This document shows, piece after piece, positions 36,001 through 43,870 of a stretch of 64,000 nucleotides of DNA. Under the pieces are notes generated by a model. It saw only the letters and a program-made list of their open reading frames with translations, had not been told where the DNA came from and did no database searches. The stretch's first letter is position 1, and every line of letters begins with the position of its first letter. The DNA is taken from contig DAIDLI010000080.1 of the NCBI GenBank assembly GCA_027449545.1, forward strand, positions 37,818 to 101,817. The letters run 5' to 3'. The translations under genes and the position numbers were made by a program. Source of the stretch: Acidobacteriaceae bacterium (GTDB lineage Bacteria; Acidobacteriota; Terriglobia; Terriglobales; Acidobacteriaceae).

Positions 36001-36123
36001 GAGGGAGCTACGATTACAGCTCCTAGGCTGGAAGGGCTCCAGGAAGCTCGAACTTTTGCGCCGGATGCGATGATTTCCGTGCGTCCCGGGCAGGGATGGA
36101 TGCTTCTGGTTGAGCGCGGCTGA
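33091..36123 (+). CDS. DUF6067 (glycoside-hydrolase-like) exported protein
   Basis: The 1010-residue product has a twin-arginine signal (SRRDLLSFLGLSAVSAFLPVAAHG). The N-terminal half is beta-rich, with carbohydrate-binding-like sandwiches (IELGNHRIRIHVESRAEAVGVYIPW; PLEAAPGKYVGEINVKF). The C-terminal half reads as a TIM-barrel glycosidase-like domain of the DUF6067 type: QGATVINVHHGMLPNCYINYPF, then VPKIDGLYLDEIGYGRGTLQRVR and GTMIDMHANHQVW. The acidic LDEIG strand is a candidate catalytic site, unproven. The family is commonly found in glycan-utilisation loci. It lies second in the TonB receptor 2 operon, 71 bp before the DUF5107 gene. Substrate specificity cannot be inferred beyond the amino-sugar context. 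ATG 33091 is used; in-frame ATGs four and five codons later are possible. Confidence 0.75.
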   Translation: MDSQMMNNHDHSRRDLLSFLGLSAVSAFLPVAAHGTGADPLDGYPDDIPHTIAQLPWPIELGNHRIRIHVESRAEAVGVYIPWRRIDANPQEKAILITDTEGNLIENASALQVRPDAGVILFEANHAGDYFVYYLPHAAPKNETQLRKQMGTYRAPEQTGDASWRRRFAATRFGYPGKQWESLPKASVIEFQARTAHDSFWPMEVAATDDEVKMLCAKSSDPVLVFTENREHPIKMLDKLPYRWIQRGPQHKFSAQAFRGEFYVFQLAFYGNAQVLKSSVRISLAFDGLNGEGGQVPPSAWWSSRSAGTSHEEPVKVTAGQLQVLWCGVQVPLEAAPGKYVGEINVKFGKIGAAAIAFEMEVNEQFLRAGGDDQPWRLSRLKWLDSTIGTEDTVTPPYTPVQVQGHNVTVLGRALEIGQTGLPVSVKSNGQEILDAPVSLNIYKRSKAVQWKGTCKRDAAEPAKASFRSEGQGDGYDVRVQSTIEFDGAFLCEVTLTSKRHQTISDIALEIPYIKARVPYSVGMGLPGGERPQKWRWNWSEQPEFWKEQGIDLGFFCWLGSVQGGLYCRLKSPLGDWQNNNRGNVSIQETQSQVLLRISCGPRTLKAREVVHLKFHLLPTPVKPLNKDHWQYRYAHVYEPATEAQSQGATVINVHHGMLPNCYINYPFLNMDLLVPYVESAHALEIKLKLYYTMRELTTRLPELWAFRSLGNEIYVGPGVRGMGDQAANFWVQEHIRVNYSSGWVQPLPFGEIDTSLRIDSKSRLANFYLEGLRWLVEVPKIDGLYLDEIGYGRGTLQRVRRVLDQRAGTMIDMHANHQVWSCNCPIGYYMEHLPYINRLWLGEAFNPDSPPDFWLIEMSGLPFGLSSDMLERPNPWRGMLFGMTGRAHYAGSKGANPTPIWKLWESFGIQDATMIGWWDQEKLVDTNRKDVLATAYQKDGKCLIAMASWAKGTVAVRLEINWKLLGFEKEGATITAPRLEGLQEARTFAPDAMISVRPGQGWMLLVERG

Positions 36124-36194
36124 TAGACGTCAGATCTGAAACGGCGGCGAGCGGAACGTATGTCCGCAGGAATGCAGCATGGGGAGAAAAGAAA

Positions 36195-39100
36195 ATGCGA
36201 TCAGGATCTATCTGGCGGCTTAAGCTGGCCGGAAGCATACGGTACGGCATCGCGGCGTGCGGGATAGTTTGCTTAAGTTTTCTCAGCCAACAGGCCGAAG
36301 CGCAGGCCGTGCGAGTGTGGCAGAGCTCACTTACTATTCCTACCTATGAATTAGGCCGGGCCGATCCGAATCCCGCGTTTCCGCTGACGAATCCACATGA
36401 CGTTTATCCGTACACGATGCAGGATGACCTAACTGGTCGACGGGCCCCGAAAACCTATCAGGCACTCTACCTGGAAAACCGCTATCTCCGCGTGATCGTT
36501 CTTCCACAATTGGGTGGTCATGTCTATTCGATCTACGACAAGATTGACCATCGCGAGGTTCTTTACCGCAACCACGTGATCAAGTACGGGCTCGTCGGCC
36601 CGCGTGGAGCGTGGGCGGCGGGCGGAATGGAATTTAGCTTTCCGTTTGCGCACACAGTGATCACGGTATCTCCTATTGAATCGCTGATTCAGCGGAACCC
36701 GGACGGGAGTGCATCGGTTGATATTGGCGCAATCGATTGGGTGTCAGGTATGTACTGGGAGATCGCGCTCACACTGCGCCCAGATTCGGCGAGACTTCAG
36801 GAGGATGTGACGCTCTTCAATGCGACGCCGCAGCAGCACCTTTACCTGTTTTGGACCAATGCTGCCGTGAAAGCAACGGACGATCTTCAATATATCTATC
36901 CGATGAGAGAAGTTATCAAGGACGACCCATTTGCTCCAGTGCAAAGCTGGCCAACGTGGGACGGGATCGATCATAGCTGGTACAAGGATGTGCCGTCCGC
37001 CATGGCGATATTCGGCAGGGACGTGCATCGAAATTTTTTCGGTATCTACTATCATCAATCGGATTGTGGGGTGGCACACGTTGCCAATTTCAGGCAGGAT
37101 CCTGGAAAGAAGATCTGGACATGGGGAACGGCCCGTAGCGGTCGCATCTGGGACAAACTTCTAAGCGACAGCGATGGACCCTACAATGAGATCCAAAGCG
37201 GCCGGTTTTATACGCAAGGGCATCGTGAATTTATGCCGCCACGCCGGGTGCAGCAGTGGACGGAATATTGGTATCCGGTCAGCGGCCTGAAGGATGGATT
37301 TGTCGATGCCACACGCCAGGTTGCTCTCAATGTGGACTTTCCGTCTGCGCGTGCTTCTGGCGGAAATGTGACACTTCGGCTGAGCCCGGTTGCTGTGATT
37401 CATGGCGCCGTTCTGCGTGTGAATCAAGGTGACAAGCTCCTGATGGACGAGCGAGGCGTTGACCTGCAACCCCTGCATCCTGCTGTCTATGTTGTTGCAG
37501 TGCGAGACGTAGAGGTTGCGAAGCGGAGCTTGGAGGTCGATGTTGTGTCCTCCACGGGGAAGCAGATTCTCCATTGGTCAGCCGCAGAGCCGCTGGATGG
37601 GAATCCAGATTTTGTGCCTCGTGCAGGGACGGCTATGCAGACGCCAATTCCAGATTCTCCCCAGACGCCTACGGAGGCTCTCTACCTGCGAGGGGTCTTT
37701 CTGGAAGAGAGCGGAGAGATGCCTGGCGCATTGAAAATGTATCGCAAAGTGCTGCAACGTGATCCGCATTATATTCCCGCCTTACTGCAGCTCGCATGGT
37801 ACTGGTACCGTGGCGCGGACTTCTCCCAGGCGGAAGAACTGATTACGCGTGCGAAGCAGCGCGCGCAAACCGATCCGCGGGTACAGTATGCGGCCGGAGT
37901 GATTGCTCGGGCGGAAGGCCGTCTGAATGCGGCCAAGGACGCATTCTGGACGGTGAATCATTATGGGGGCCCGGAAGCACCGTCACTCGTCGAGCGGGGC
38001 GAGATTGAAATCCGTCAGGGAAATCTGCGAAAGGCGGAGGAGTTGCTCCAGCGAGCGATACATTTCAATCCGGATGACGCGCTCGCGCTTGCCGATCTTT
38101 CGCTTGCGGAGCGCCTGGGCGGAAAAGTCCAAGAGGCAGCCGCGACCGCCGGCAGGGCAATCAGCAAAATGTCTTTGCTGCCCTATGCAGTTGCCGAGCA
38201 GGCTGAAAGCGAACGAAGTGCTGCGGCGAACGCCATTGGCAACCAGGCTGCTGCGGCAAAGTGGAAGGCAATTGTCGATCGGGATCCGGAGAATGTGCTG
38301 GCAGTTGCAGCCTGGTATCACAGCCTCGGTGCATGGCGATCGGCCGACGGGATACTCACTGCGGCAAAATCCGATCCTGCCACTACGCCGCTTATGCCCA
38401 TGATTGATTACTATCTGGCATCGGATGCACGGCACGAGGGAAACACGCAGAGAGCGAAACAGGATGCGCAGCAAGCAGCTCAGATGAGGACGGTTGCGGT
38501 CTTCCCCAGCCGGCTCGAAGACGTAGCGGTATTGTCTGAGGAGCTACATGCGAATCCTGCTGATGCACAGGCTGAGTATGAGCTTGGTAACTTCCTTTTC
38601 GCCCATCAACGTTATGACCAGGCTGCGAACTTGTGGAGCCAGGCACTACGCGCGAATTTTGACAATCCAGTTATCGTGCGGAATGTGGGCCTGTATGAGT
38701 GGCGCGTGAAGCACCGGCTGGCAGACGCCGCCGAGGATTATGTGCGCGCCATCAAGCTAAGCCCAGACCAGTACAGATACTACTATGATCTCGATGAAAT
38801 CTATGAGGAAGAAGGAAACAGTGACGCGCGCACGGACCTCTTTCACAATGCTCCGGCGCAGGTTCTGAGTCACGATATTGTGCAGGCCCGATACGCCCTG
38901 TTTCTGATCGAGGAGAAGCGTTATCAAGATGCCTTGACGGTTCTTGCAACTCACTCCTTCGTACCTTGGGAAGGAGGAGTCGCCATTCACAACCTGTTCG
39001 TTGCCGCAAATATGCAGCTAGGAGAGCAGGACCTGGCGGAGCGCGCGCCCGCTGAGGCCGAGAATTACTTCCGCGCTGCGATGCAATACCCCGAGAACCT

Positions 39101-39497
39101 GGGTACCGGCAAGCCTGCGCAGCCTGAGACCGCGGAGCAGCTTTATTGGCTTGGGAATGCATACCGGGCGGAAGGCACGCTTGCGCAGGCTCAGACGGCG
39201 TGGCGGAACGCGGCAAAACAGGGGGAGGGCAGCGCAGAGGCCTGTGAAGTCTTCCCAGCGCTATCCCTCCAGAAACTGGGTGAGCAAGAGGCGGCCAAGT
39301 CGTTGCTGCAGGAATGTATCAATCGTGCGGCACGGCCCGATGCAACTGCGGCGGAGCTCGTGGCTGCGGGGATAGCGGAGGAAAATGCGCAGAACGGGGT
39401 GCGGGCCCGCACAGACTTTCACCGGGCATCGGCTGTCGATCCGCTTTACTGGGAGGCGCGTATCGCACTGAATGCTATGCGGCAGGGCAAGCAATGA
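36195..39497 (+). CDS. DUF5107 domain protein with C-terminal TPR repeats
   Basis: The 1100-residue exported protein has a signal peptide (about residues 1-36, ending SQQAEAQA). The DUF5107 region, roughly 38-330, contains YQALYLENRYLRVIVLPQLGGHVYSIYDK, WAAGGMEFSFPFAHTV, GMYWEIALTLRPDSARLQEDVTLFNATPQ and CGVAHVANF. This resembles aldose-epimerase/galactose-mutarotase-like beta-sandwiches, with the LPxLGGxxxS element typical of that fold. From about 480 to the end are many tetratricopeptide repeats (LQLAWYWYRGADFSQAEELITRAKQRA; ALADLSLAERLGGKVQEAAATAGRA). It may bind a sugar through the sandwich and partner proteins through the TPR array. No enzymatic activity is established for this architecture. 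It belongs to the same operon. Confidence 0.75.
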   Translation: MRSGSIWRLKLAGSIRYGIAACGIVCLSFLSQQAEAQAVRVWQSSLTIPTYELGRADPNPAFPLTNPHDVYPYTMQDDLTGRRAPKTYQALYLENRYLRVIVLPQLGGHVYSIYDKIDHREVLYRNHVIKYGLVGPRGAWAAGGMEFSFPFAHTVITVSPIESLIQRNPDGSASVDIGAIDWVSGMYWEIALTLRPDSARLQEDVTLFNATPQQHLYLFWTNAAVKATDDLQYIYPMREVIKDDPFAPVQSWPTWDGIDHSWYKDVPSAMAIFGRDVHRNFFGIYYHQSDCGVAHVANFRQDPGKKIWTWGTARSGRIWDKLLSDSDGPYNEIQSGRFYTQGHREFMPPRRVQQWTEYWYPVSGLKDGFVDATRQVALNVDFPSARASGGNVTLRLSPVAVIHGAVLRVNQGDKLLMDERGVDLQPLHPAVYVVAVRDVEVAKRSLEVDVVSSTGKQILHWSAAEPLDGNPDFVPRAGTAMQTPIPDSPQTPTEALYLRGVFLEESGEMPGALKMYRKVLQRDPHYIPALLQLAWYWYRGADFSQAEELITRAKQRAQTDPRVQYAAGVIARAEGRLNAAKDAFWTVNHYGGPEAPSLVERGEIEIRQGNLRKAEELLQRAIHFNPDDALALADLSLAERLGGKVQEAAATAGRAISKMSLLPYAVAEQAESERSAAANAIGNQAAAAKWKAIVDRDPENVLAVAAWYHSLGAWRSADGILTAAKSDPATTPLMPMIDYYLASDARHEGNTQRAKQDAQQAAQMRTVAVFPSRLEDVAVLSEELHANPADAQAEYELGNFLFAHQRYDQAANLWSQALRANFDNPVIVRNVGLYEWRVKHRLADAAEDYVRAIKLSPDQYRYYYDLDEIYEEEGNSDARTDLFHNAPAQVLSHDIVQARYALFLIEEKRYQDALTVLATHSFVPWEGGVAIHNLFVAANMQLGEQDLAERAPAEAENYFRAAMQYPENLGTGKPAQPETAEQLYWLGNAYRAEGTLAQAQTAWRNAAKQGEGSAEACEVFPALSLQKLGEQEAAKSLLQECINRAARPDATAAELVAAGIAEENAQNGVRARTDFHRASAVDPLYWEARIALNAMRQGKQ

Positions 39498-39573
39498 TGT
39501 CGAAGCTCTAGGTAATTCGCGGAGAGGCCTTCCCGCTGGCTGCTGCGCTTACTCGGATTGAGGGGAGCCCGCC

Positions 39574-40338
39574 ATGAAGAAGCTGACACGCCGGTACTTT
39601 TTGTGGAGCGCGATGGGAGCTGTAGTGGGAAAAGCAATGGCTGTGAACGATTTCTCTAAATCGGAAACCGCCCGCGAGGTCATAGTCTCGGTCCCGGTCA
39701 AGGATGACTGGCGCCCGGACGGTGATCTTAGCAAGGTGCTGTGGACTCGCGCCCTGCCCGTGCAATTCGACCAGGATGCTCGTTCAGATACCCGGTATCC
39801 TGAATTTACAACTAAAGTCGCGAGCTGCTGGACGGCAAAGTATCTGTATTTAGCGTTCTGGTGCCCGTACCAAACGCTCAACGTTTACGAAGGAGAAGAT
39901 GCGGCGATTGAACGCTGGCGGCTGTGGGAGCGTGATGTAGTCGAGGCTTTTATTCAGCCTGCGCCGCAGGTGCCCTCGCACTATTATGAGTTCGAAGTAG
40001 CGCCGAATAACCAATGGCTGGATCTGGAGATTCATCTTGGGCCGAAGCCCGCGCACAATGCCGGGTGGAATTCAGGTTTTGAGCATGCCGCCCGAATCGA
40101 TCATGCAACTCACATTTGGACAGTGGAGATGCGCATTCCCGCAGCATCGATGAATGCAGAAATTCGCTCAGGCAGGGATTGGAGAGTGAATTTCTACCGC
40201 TGCGACGGTAGGGGAGATGATCGCACCAGGCGATTGATGTGTTGGGGACGCCTGCCGCTTCGCGGTCCAGGAGCATCTTTTCACCAGCCGGCCTCGTTTG
40301 GAATCCTTCGATTTTCTGAAGCGTTGCACACGCACTGA
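39574..40338 (+). CDS. CBM9-like (carbohydrate-binding family 9-like) protein
   Basis: The 254-residue product has a Tat-like leader (LTRRYFLWSAMGAVVGKAMA) and a single CBM9-like beta-sandwich: DWRPDGDLSKVLWTRALPVQF, VASCWTAKYLYLAFWCPYQ, LWERDVVEAFIQPAP, YYEFEVAPNNQWLDLEIH, TVEMRIPAASM. Such domains bind sugar ends or occur as stand-alone binding proteins in glycan loci. Aromatic residues (W, Y) in the strands are suitable for stacking on sugars. It lies 76 bp after the DUF5107 gene and 25 bp before the epimerase, supporting co-transcription. The probable role is periplasmic or surface glycan binding; the ligand is unknown. Confidence 0.72.
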   Translation: MKKLTRRYFLWSAMGAVVGKAMAVNDFSKSETAREVIVSVPVKDDWRPDGDLSKVLWTRALPVQFDQDARSDTRYPEFTTKVASCWTAKYLYLAFWCPYQTLNVYEGEDAAIERWRLWERDVVEAFIQPAPQVPSHYYEFEVAPNNQWLDLEIHLGPKPAHNAGWNSGFEHAARIDHATHIWTVEMRIPAASMNAEIRSGRDWRVNFYRCDGRGDDRTRRLMCWGRLPLRGPGASFHQPASFGILRFSEALHTH

Positions 40339-40363
40339 TTCAGACGACAGAAAAGAATGAGCG

Positions 40364-41581
40364 ATGGAGCAAGGCCTGAAAAAAACATTCGGTATCGAAA
40401 GCGAGCAGCGTCGCGGGCTGCAAGGCAAGTTCCGTGACCTGTTGCTCAAGGATGTTGTCCCTTTCTGGCAGAGGCACGGAATCGACTGGAAAGACGGGGG
40501 TGTGCTGACCTGCATCGGTGACGATGGTTCGCTGTTAGGCACCGACAAGTTCATCTGGTCCCAGGCACGCTCGGTGTGGACGTTCTCAGCTCTCTACAAT
40601 CGCGTTGAGCAGCGCGGTGATTTCCTGCGTGCGGCTGAAAATTCGGTGAGATTTCTGCTCGCGCATGGACGCGATAGCTTGGGCCGCTGGGTGTATCGCA
40701 CCGATCGTGCGGGCAATGTACTGGAGGGCGCAACCAGCATATATTCCGATTGCTTTGCTGTATATGGGCTGAGCGAATACTTCCGCGCGCGCCCAGATCC
40801 GCAGGTGCTCGCCGTTGCACGAGAGGCGTTCGAGCGAACTCGTCGCCGCATCGAGGAGCCGGATTTTCAGGAGACGGCGCCTTATCTGCTTCCGCGGGGC
40901 TGGCGGAATCACGGTGTTCCGATGATTTTGGCGGAGGTCAGCAGCGAATTTGCGCAGACCACCGGCGATCCCGCTCTGGAGGCGGCCGCCGACGAATATG
41001 TGGGACGCGTCATGGACCATTTCGTGCGGCCGGATCGCAAGGTGGTGCTGGAGTTTCTGACGCGTGATTACCAGGAGCTGCCCGCGCCGGCAGGAACGTT
41101 TGTCATGCCGGGACACGCCATCGAATGCATGTGGTTTGTTCTGCACATTGCAGCGCGTCGCGGCGATTGCGAACGGATTCAACGCGCTGCCGAGGTCATG
41201 TTGTGGCATCTCGAACTGGGTTGGGATACGGAATATGGCGGTATCTATCTTTCGCGCGATGTCGAGGGACACAGGCCCTATCTTCCGCACTCAGAGATGA
41301 AGGTGTGGTGGCCGCACACGGAGGCGATGTACGGCACGCTGCTGGCGTTTCATCTTACCGGGCGAACGGAGTTCCTGGATTGGTTTGAGAAGGTATCGCA
41401 GTGGGCGTGGGAGCATTTTCCTGTACCCACCGGAGAATGGCGTCAGCGACTGACGCGGGACGGAAAGCCGAGCACTGAGATCGTTGCCTTGCCGGTAAAG
41501 GATCCATTTCATTTGCCGCGCGCAGCCATCCTGATCCTGCAATTGCTGGAAAAAATGGAAAAGGGAACAACCGCCGGGTGA
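40364..41581 (+). CDS. AGE family epimerase (N-acylglucosamine 2-epimerase-like)
   Basis: The 405-residue alpha6/alpha6-barrel protein of the AGE family should interconvert GlcNAc and ManNAc or a related sugar in the cytoplasm; no signal peptide is seen. Motifs fitting the family include FIWSQARSVWTFSALYN, RTDRAGNVLEG, the His-containing GHAIECMWFVLH and PHSEMKVWWPHTEAMYG, and WEHFPVPTGEWRQRL near the C-terminus. Some relatives act on cellobiose or mannose, so specificity is inferred from the neighbours: NagA 10 bp downstream and a NanK-NanE fusion 6 kb away, which would use ManNAc made here. Confidence 0.85.
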   Translation: MEQGLKKTFGIESEQRRGLQGKFRDLLLKDVVPFWQRHGIDWKDGGVLTCIGDDGSLLGTDKFIWSQARSVWTFSALYNRVEQRGDFLRAAENSVRFLLAHGRDSLGRWVYRTDRAGNVLEGATSIYSDCFAVYGLSEYFRARPDPQVLAVAREAFERTRRRIEEPDFQETAPYLLPRGWRNHGVPMILAEVSSEFAQTTGDPALEAAADEYVGRVMDHFVRPDRKVVLEFLTRDYQELPAPAGTFVMPGHAIECMWFVLHIAARRGDCERIQRAAEVMLWHLELGWDTEYGGIYLSRDVEGHRPYLPHSEMKVWWPHTEAMYGTLLAFHLTGRTEFLDWFEKVSQWAWEHFPVPTGEWRQRLTRDGKPSTEIVALPVKDPFHLPRAAILILQLLEKMEKGTTAG

Positions 41582-41591
41582 GGGGCGTCCG

Positions 41592-42734
41592 ATGAGAGCT
41601 CGTGAGATCGCCGGGCGGGATCCGGTAAGCGGCCGCTCGCTCCGGATCCGCATTGAAGATGGGTATATTGTCTCCGTTGCTCCCTGTTCGCGCGCGGAGC
41701 GGGCATGGCTATCCCCTGGGTTTGTCGATATTCAGGTGAACGGCTACGGCGGCTGCGATGTCAATGCGGATTGCATCGATCCGGATGTGATCTTCATGCT
41801 CGCGCGCAAGCTGCGCGAAGGGGGCGTGACGACCTTTGTCCCCACCATTATCACCGCCTCTGAAGAGAAGATCGTCAAAGCGCTTCGTGTCATCGCGGAA
41901 ACGCGACGCCGCGATATGCTTGCAGCGCACGCGATTCCGTTCGTGCATGTCGAAGGGCCGCATCTCTCGCAGGAAGATGGCTCGCGCGGAGCGCACCCGC
42001 GGGAGCATATCCGGCCTCCAGACCTCGAAGAGTTGCGCCGCTGGCAATCGGCCTGTGATCATCTCGTCGGCATGGTGACGATCTCCCCGCATTGGGAAGG
42101 AGCCGCAGAGTACATCGCCGCGGCAGCGGCAATGGGCGTGCGCGTAGGCATCGGACATACGCATGCGACACCGGAACAGGTGCATCTGGCGGCCGATGCG
42201 GGAGCTACGATTTCAACCCATCTGGGGAACGGGCTCGCCGATCCGTTGCCGAGACACCCGAATCTGCTGTGGGCGCAGCTTGCGGATGACCGTCTGACGG
42301 CAAGCTTCATTGCAGACGGGCACCATCTTCCCGACGATACTCTGAAGACGATGATTCGCGCCAAGGGCGTGGAGCGTAGTCTTCTAATTTCCGACGCGGT
42401 GGCATTGGCGGGAATGAACCCCGGCTTCTATACCGCGCCGGTTGGCGGGCGGGTGGAGCTTCATGCAAACGGAAGACTCAACATTGAAGGGACGAATTTC
42501 CTGGCAGGCGCAGCGTGTCCGCTCAAGGACGGCATCGCGCATCTTGTGGCTTCCATCGGCATAAGTCTGGGCGACGCGGTACGGATGGCATCCGGAAATC
42601 CGGGGCGGCTGGTGGGAAAGCGGAGCACGCTTTTGCCTGGATCAACAGCGGATCTGGTGCAATTCACCTTCGATCCGGCCACGCAGGACTTTCACGTGGA
42701 ATCCATCCTCGTGCGCGGAGTCGATGTCGAATGA
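41592..42734 (+). CDS. nagA: N-acetylglucosamine-6-phosphate deacetylase (E. coli-like metal site)
   Basis: The 380-residue cytoplasmic amidohydrolase converts GlcNAc-6-P to GlcN-6-P and acetate. Metal and catalytic residues are visible: Glu121 in HVEGPHL, His189 in GHTHA, His210 in STHLGN and the catalytic Asp268 in LLISDAV. The first strand reads GFVDIQVNGYGG: QxN replaces HxH, as in the single-metal E. coli-type enzyme. This distinguishes it from the second NagA of the window (43871), which has HxH. It starts 10 bp after the epimerase gene and belongs to the TonB receptor 2 operon. Having two different NagA types suggests distinct substrates or metal regimes. Confidence 0.9.
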   Translation: MRAREIAGRDPVSGRSLRIRIEDGYIVSVAPCSRAERAWLSPGFVDIQVNGYGGCDVNADCIDPDVIFMLARKLREGGVTTFVPTIITASEEKIVKALRVIAETRRRDMLAAHAIPFVHVEGPHLSQEDGSRGAHPREHIRPPDLEELRRWQSACDHLVGMVTISPHWEGAAEYIAAAAAMGVRVGIGHTHATPEQVHLAADAGATISTHLGNGLADPLPRHPNLLWAQLADDRLTASFIADGHHLPDDTLKTMIRAKGVERSLLISDAVALAGMNPGFYTAPVGGRVELHANGRLNIEGTNFLAGAACPLKDGIAHLVASIGISLGDAVRMASGNPGRLVGKRSTLLPGSTADLVQFTFDPATQDFHVESILVRGVDVE

Positions 42735-42880
42735 GCGGCAGCATGGTCCGTGCCGCCTTCCGCACGGATGGCGCGGGACGAATGGGAGATGAGTTGTCGC
42801 TGGATGGGCACGGCATCAGAGGGCGAGAAGCACCGCCCCGGGTGAGAATAATCCAATACAAGGAACAGAGGCGAATCACG

Positions 42881-43819
42881 ATGAATCCTTCTTCTGCGGG
42901 AACCGGCTGGTACCACCGCGCGTGGATCTTCGGACTTTTTCTCATGGCTGCGCTCATGGTCCGTACTCCGCTCTTAGCCCAGCTCAAGGTGTTGCGCGTT
43001 GACCCGCACGCAACCAACCCCGCTATCGAAGCGGTCCATGGTCCGCACCTGGTTCTTTACGATCCGCGGACGCCATCGCAGCATCGGCTCTTCGTCTTTT
43101 TGCCCGGCACGGGCGGCAAGGCAGATGGGGCAATGCCGATTGCCAGCGCATTTGCGGGCTGGGGATACCACTCCATCGCGCTCGACTATGAAGATAATGT
43201 GGTGGCCATGACCTGTGCGCGCAGCACAGACGCCGCGTGCTTCGATCGTTATCGGAAGGCTATCGTGACGGGTGCGCCGGTGAGTAACAAGATCCATGTC
43301 AATCGTGCGAACTCGATCTTGAGCCGTCTCCAGAATCTGTTGCTCTATCTGGCCCAGCACGATCCCACTGGCGGATGGCAGGAATTTCTGGATCATGGTC
43401 AGCCAGCATGGAAGCGCATTGTGATCGCCGGCCATTCTCAAGGCTCCGGCCACGCGGCGTACATCGGGAAACTATTCGCGGTCGATCGCGTGCTGATGTT
43501 CTCAGGCCCGCAGGACTACCTGGTAGCACTCAACCAGCCAGCTCCCTGGTTGTTGCAGCATAGCGCCACACCACCGTCCCGATATTTCGCCTTTCTGAAT
43601 TGGAAAGATCCGTTTAACGTCCACCATCAGATTGCCAACTGCATGGCGCTGATGGATCTCGCGACGGTGGAGACCCAGGTCGTCGAACCAGGTAAGCCGA
43701 TAAAGGGAAGACACCAAATCCTTATCACCAAGTTACCCACCCCAAATCCTCATGGATCCACGATCCGACCGCGTTTTGCCAATGTTTGGCAATATATGGG
43801 GGGAGCTGTAACGCAATAA
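42881..43819 (+). CDS. Exported alpha/beta hydrolase with GHSQG nucleophile motif
   Basis: The 312-residue product has an N-terminal hydrophobic signal or anchor (WIFGLFLMAALMVRTPLLA). Fold landmarks are LFVFLPGTGGKADG (oxyanion strand), GYHSIALDYEDN, RIVIAGHSQGSGHAAYIG (Ser186) and a late HHQIANCMALMDL. It resembles BPSS1187-like or lipase/esterase-type hydrolases; the substrate is unknown, and a glycan ester such as O-acetyl is a reasonable guess from the locus. The track start at 42515 overlaps nagA and lacks a signal; ATG 42881 is favoured. It sits 146 bp after nagA, is probably the last gene of the operon, and is followed by a small hairpin. Confidence 0.7.
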   Translation: MNPSSAGTGWYHRAWIFGLFLMAALMVRTPLLAQLKVLRVDPHATNPAIEAVHGPHLVLYDPRTPSQHRLFVFLPGTGGKADGAMPIASAFAGWGYHSIALDYEDNVVAMTCARSTDAACFDRYRKAIVTGAPVSNKIHVNRANSILSRLQNLLLYLAQHDPTGGWQEFLDHGQPAWKRIVIAGHSQGSGHAAYIGKLFAVDRVLMFSGPQDYLVALNQPAPWLLQHSATPPSRYFAFLNWKDPFNVHHQIANCMALMDLATVETQVVEPGKPIKGRHQILITKLPTPNPHGSTIRPRFANVWQYMGGAVTQ

Positions 43820-43822
43820 AGG

Positions 43823-43842
43823 ACCGTCGAGACGGTACTTTT
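43823..43842 (+). terminator. Weak intrinsic terminator candidate
   Basis: ACCGTC-GA-GACGGT followed by acttttac forms a short stem with a partial T-run, three bases after the hydrolase stop and between convergent genes. The stem is short, so efficiency is uncertain. Confidence 0.45.
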
Positions 43843-43870
43843 ACTGTGCGCGGCTTTTCCTGTAGGCCGG

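Noticed and set aside
42515-42880. N-terminal extension of the hydrolase ORF
   Set aside because: It overlaps nagA in another frame and lacks a signal; the true start with signal peptide is at 42881.
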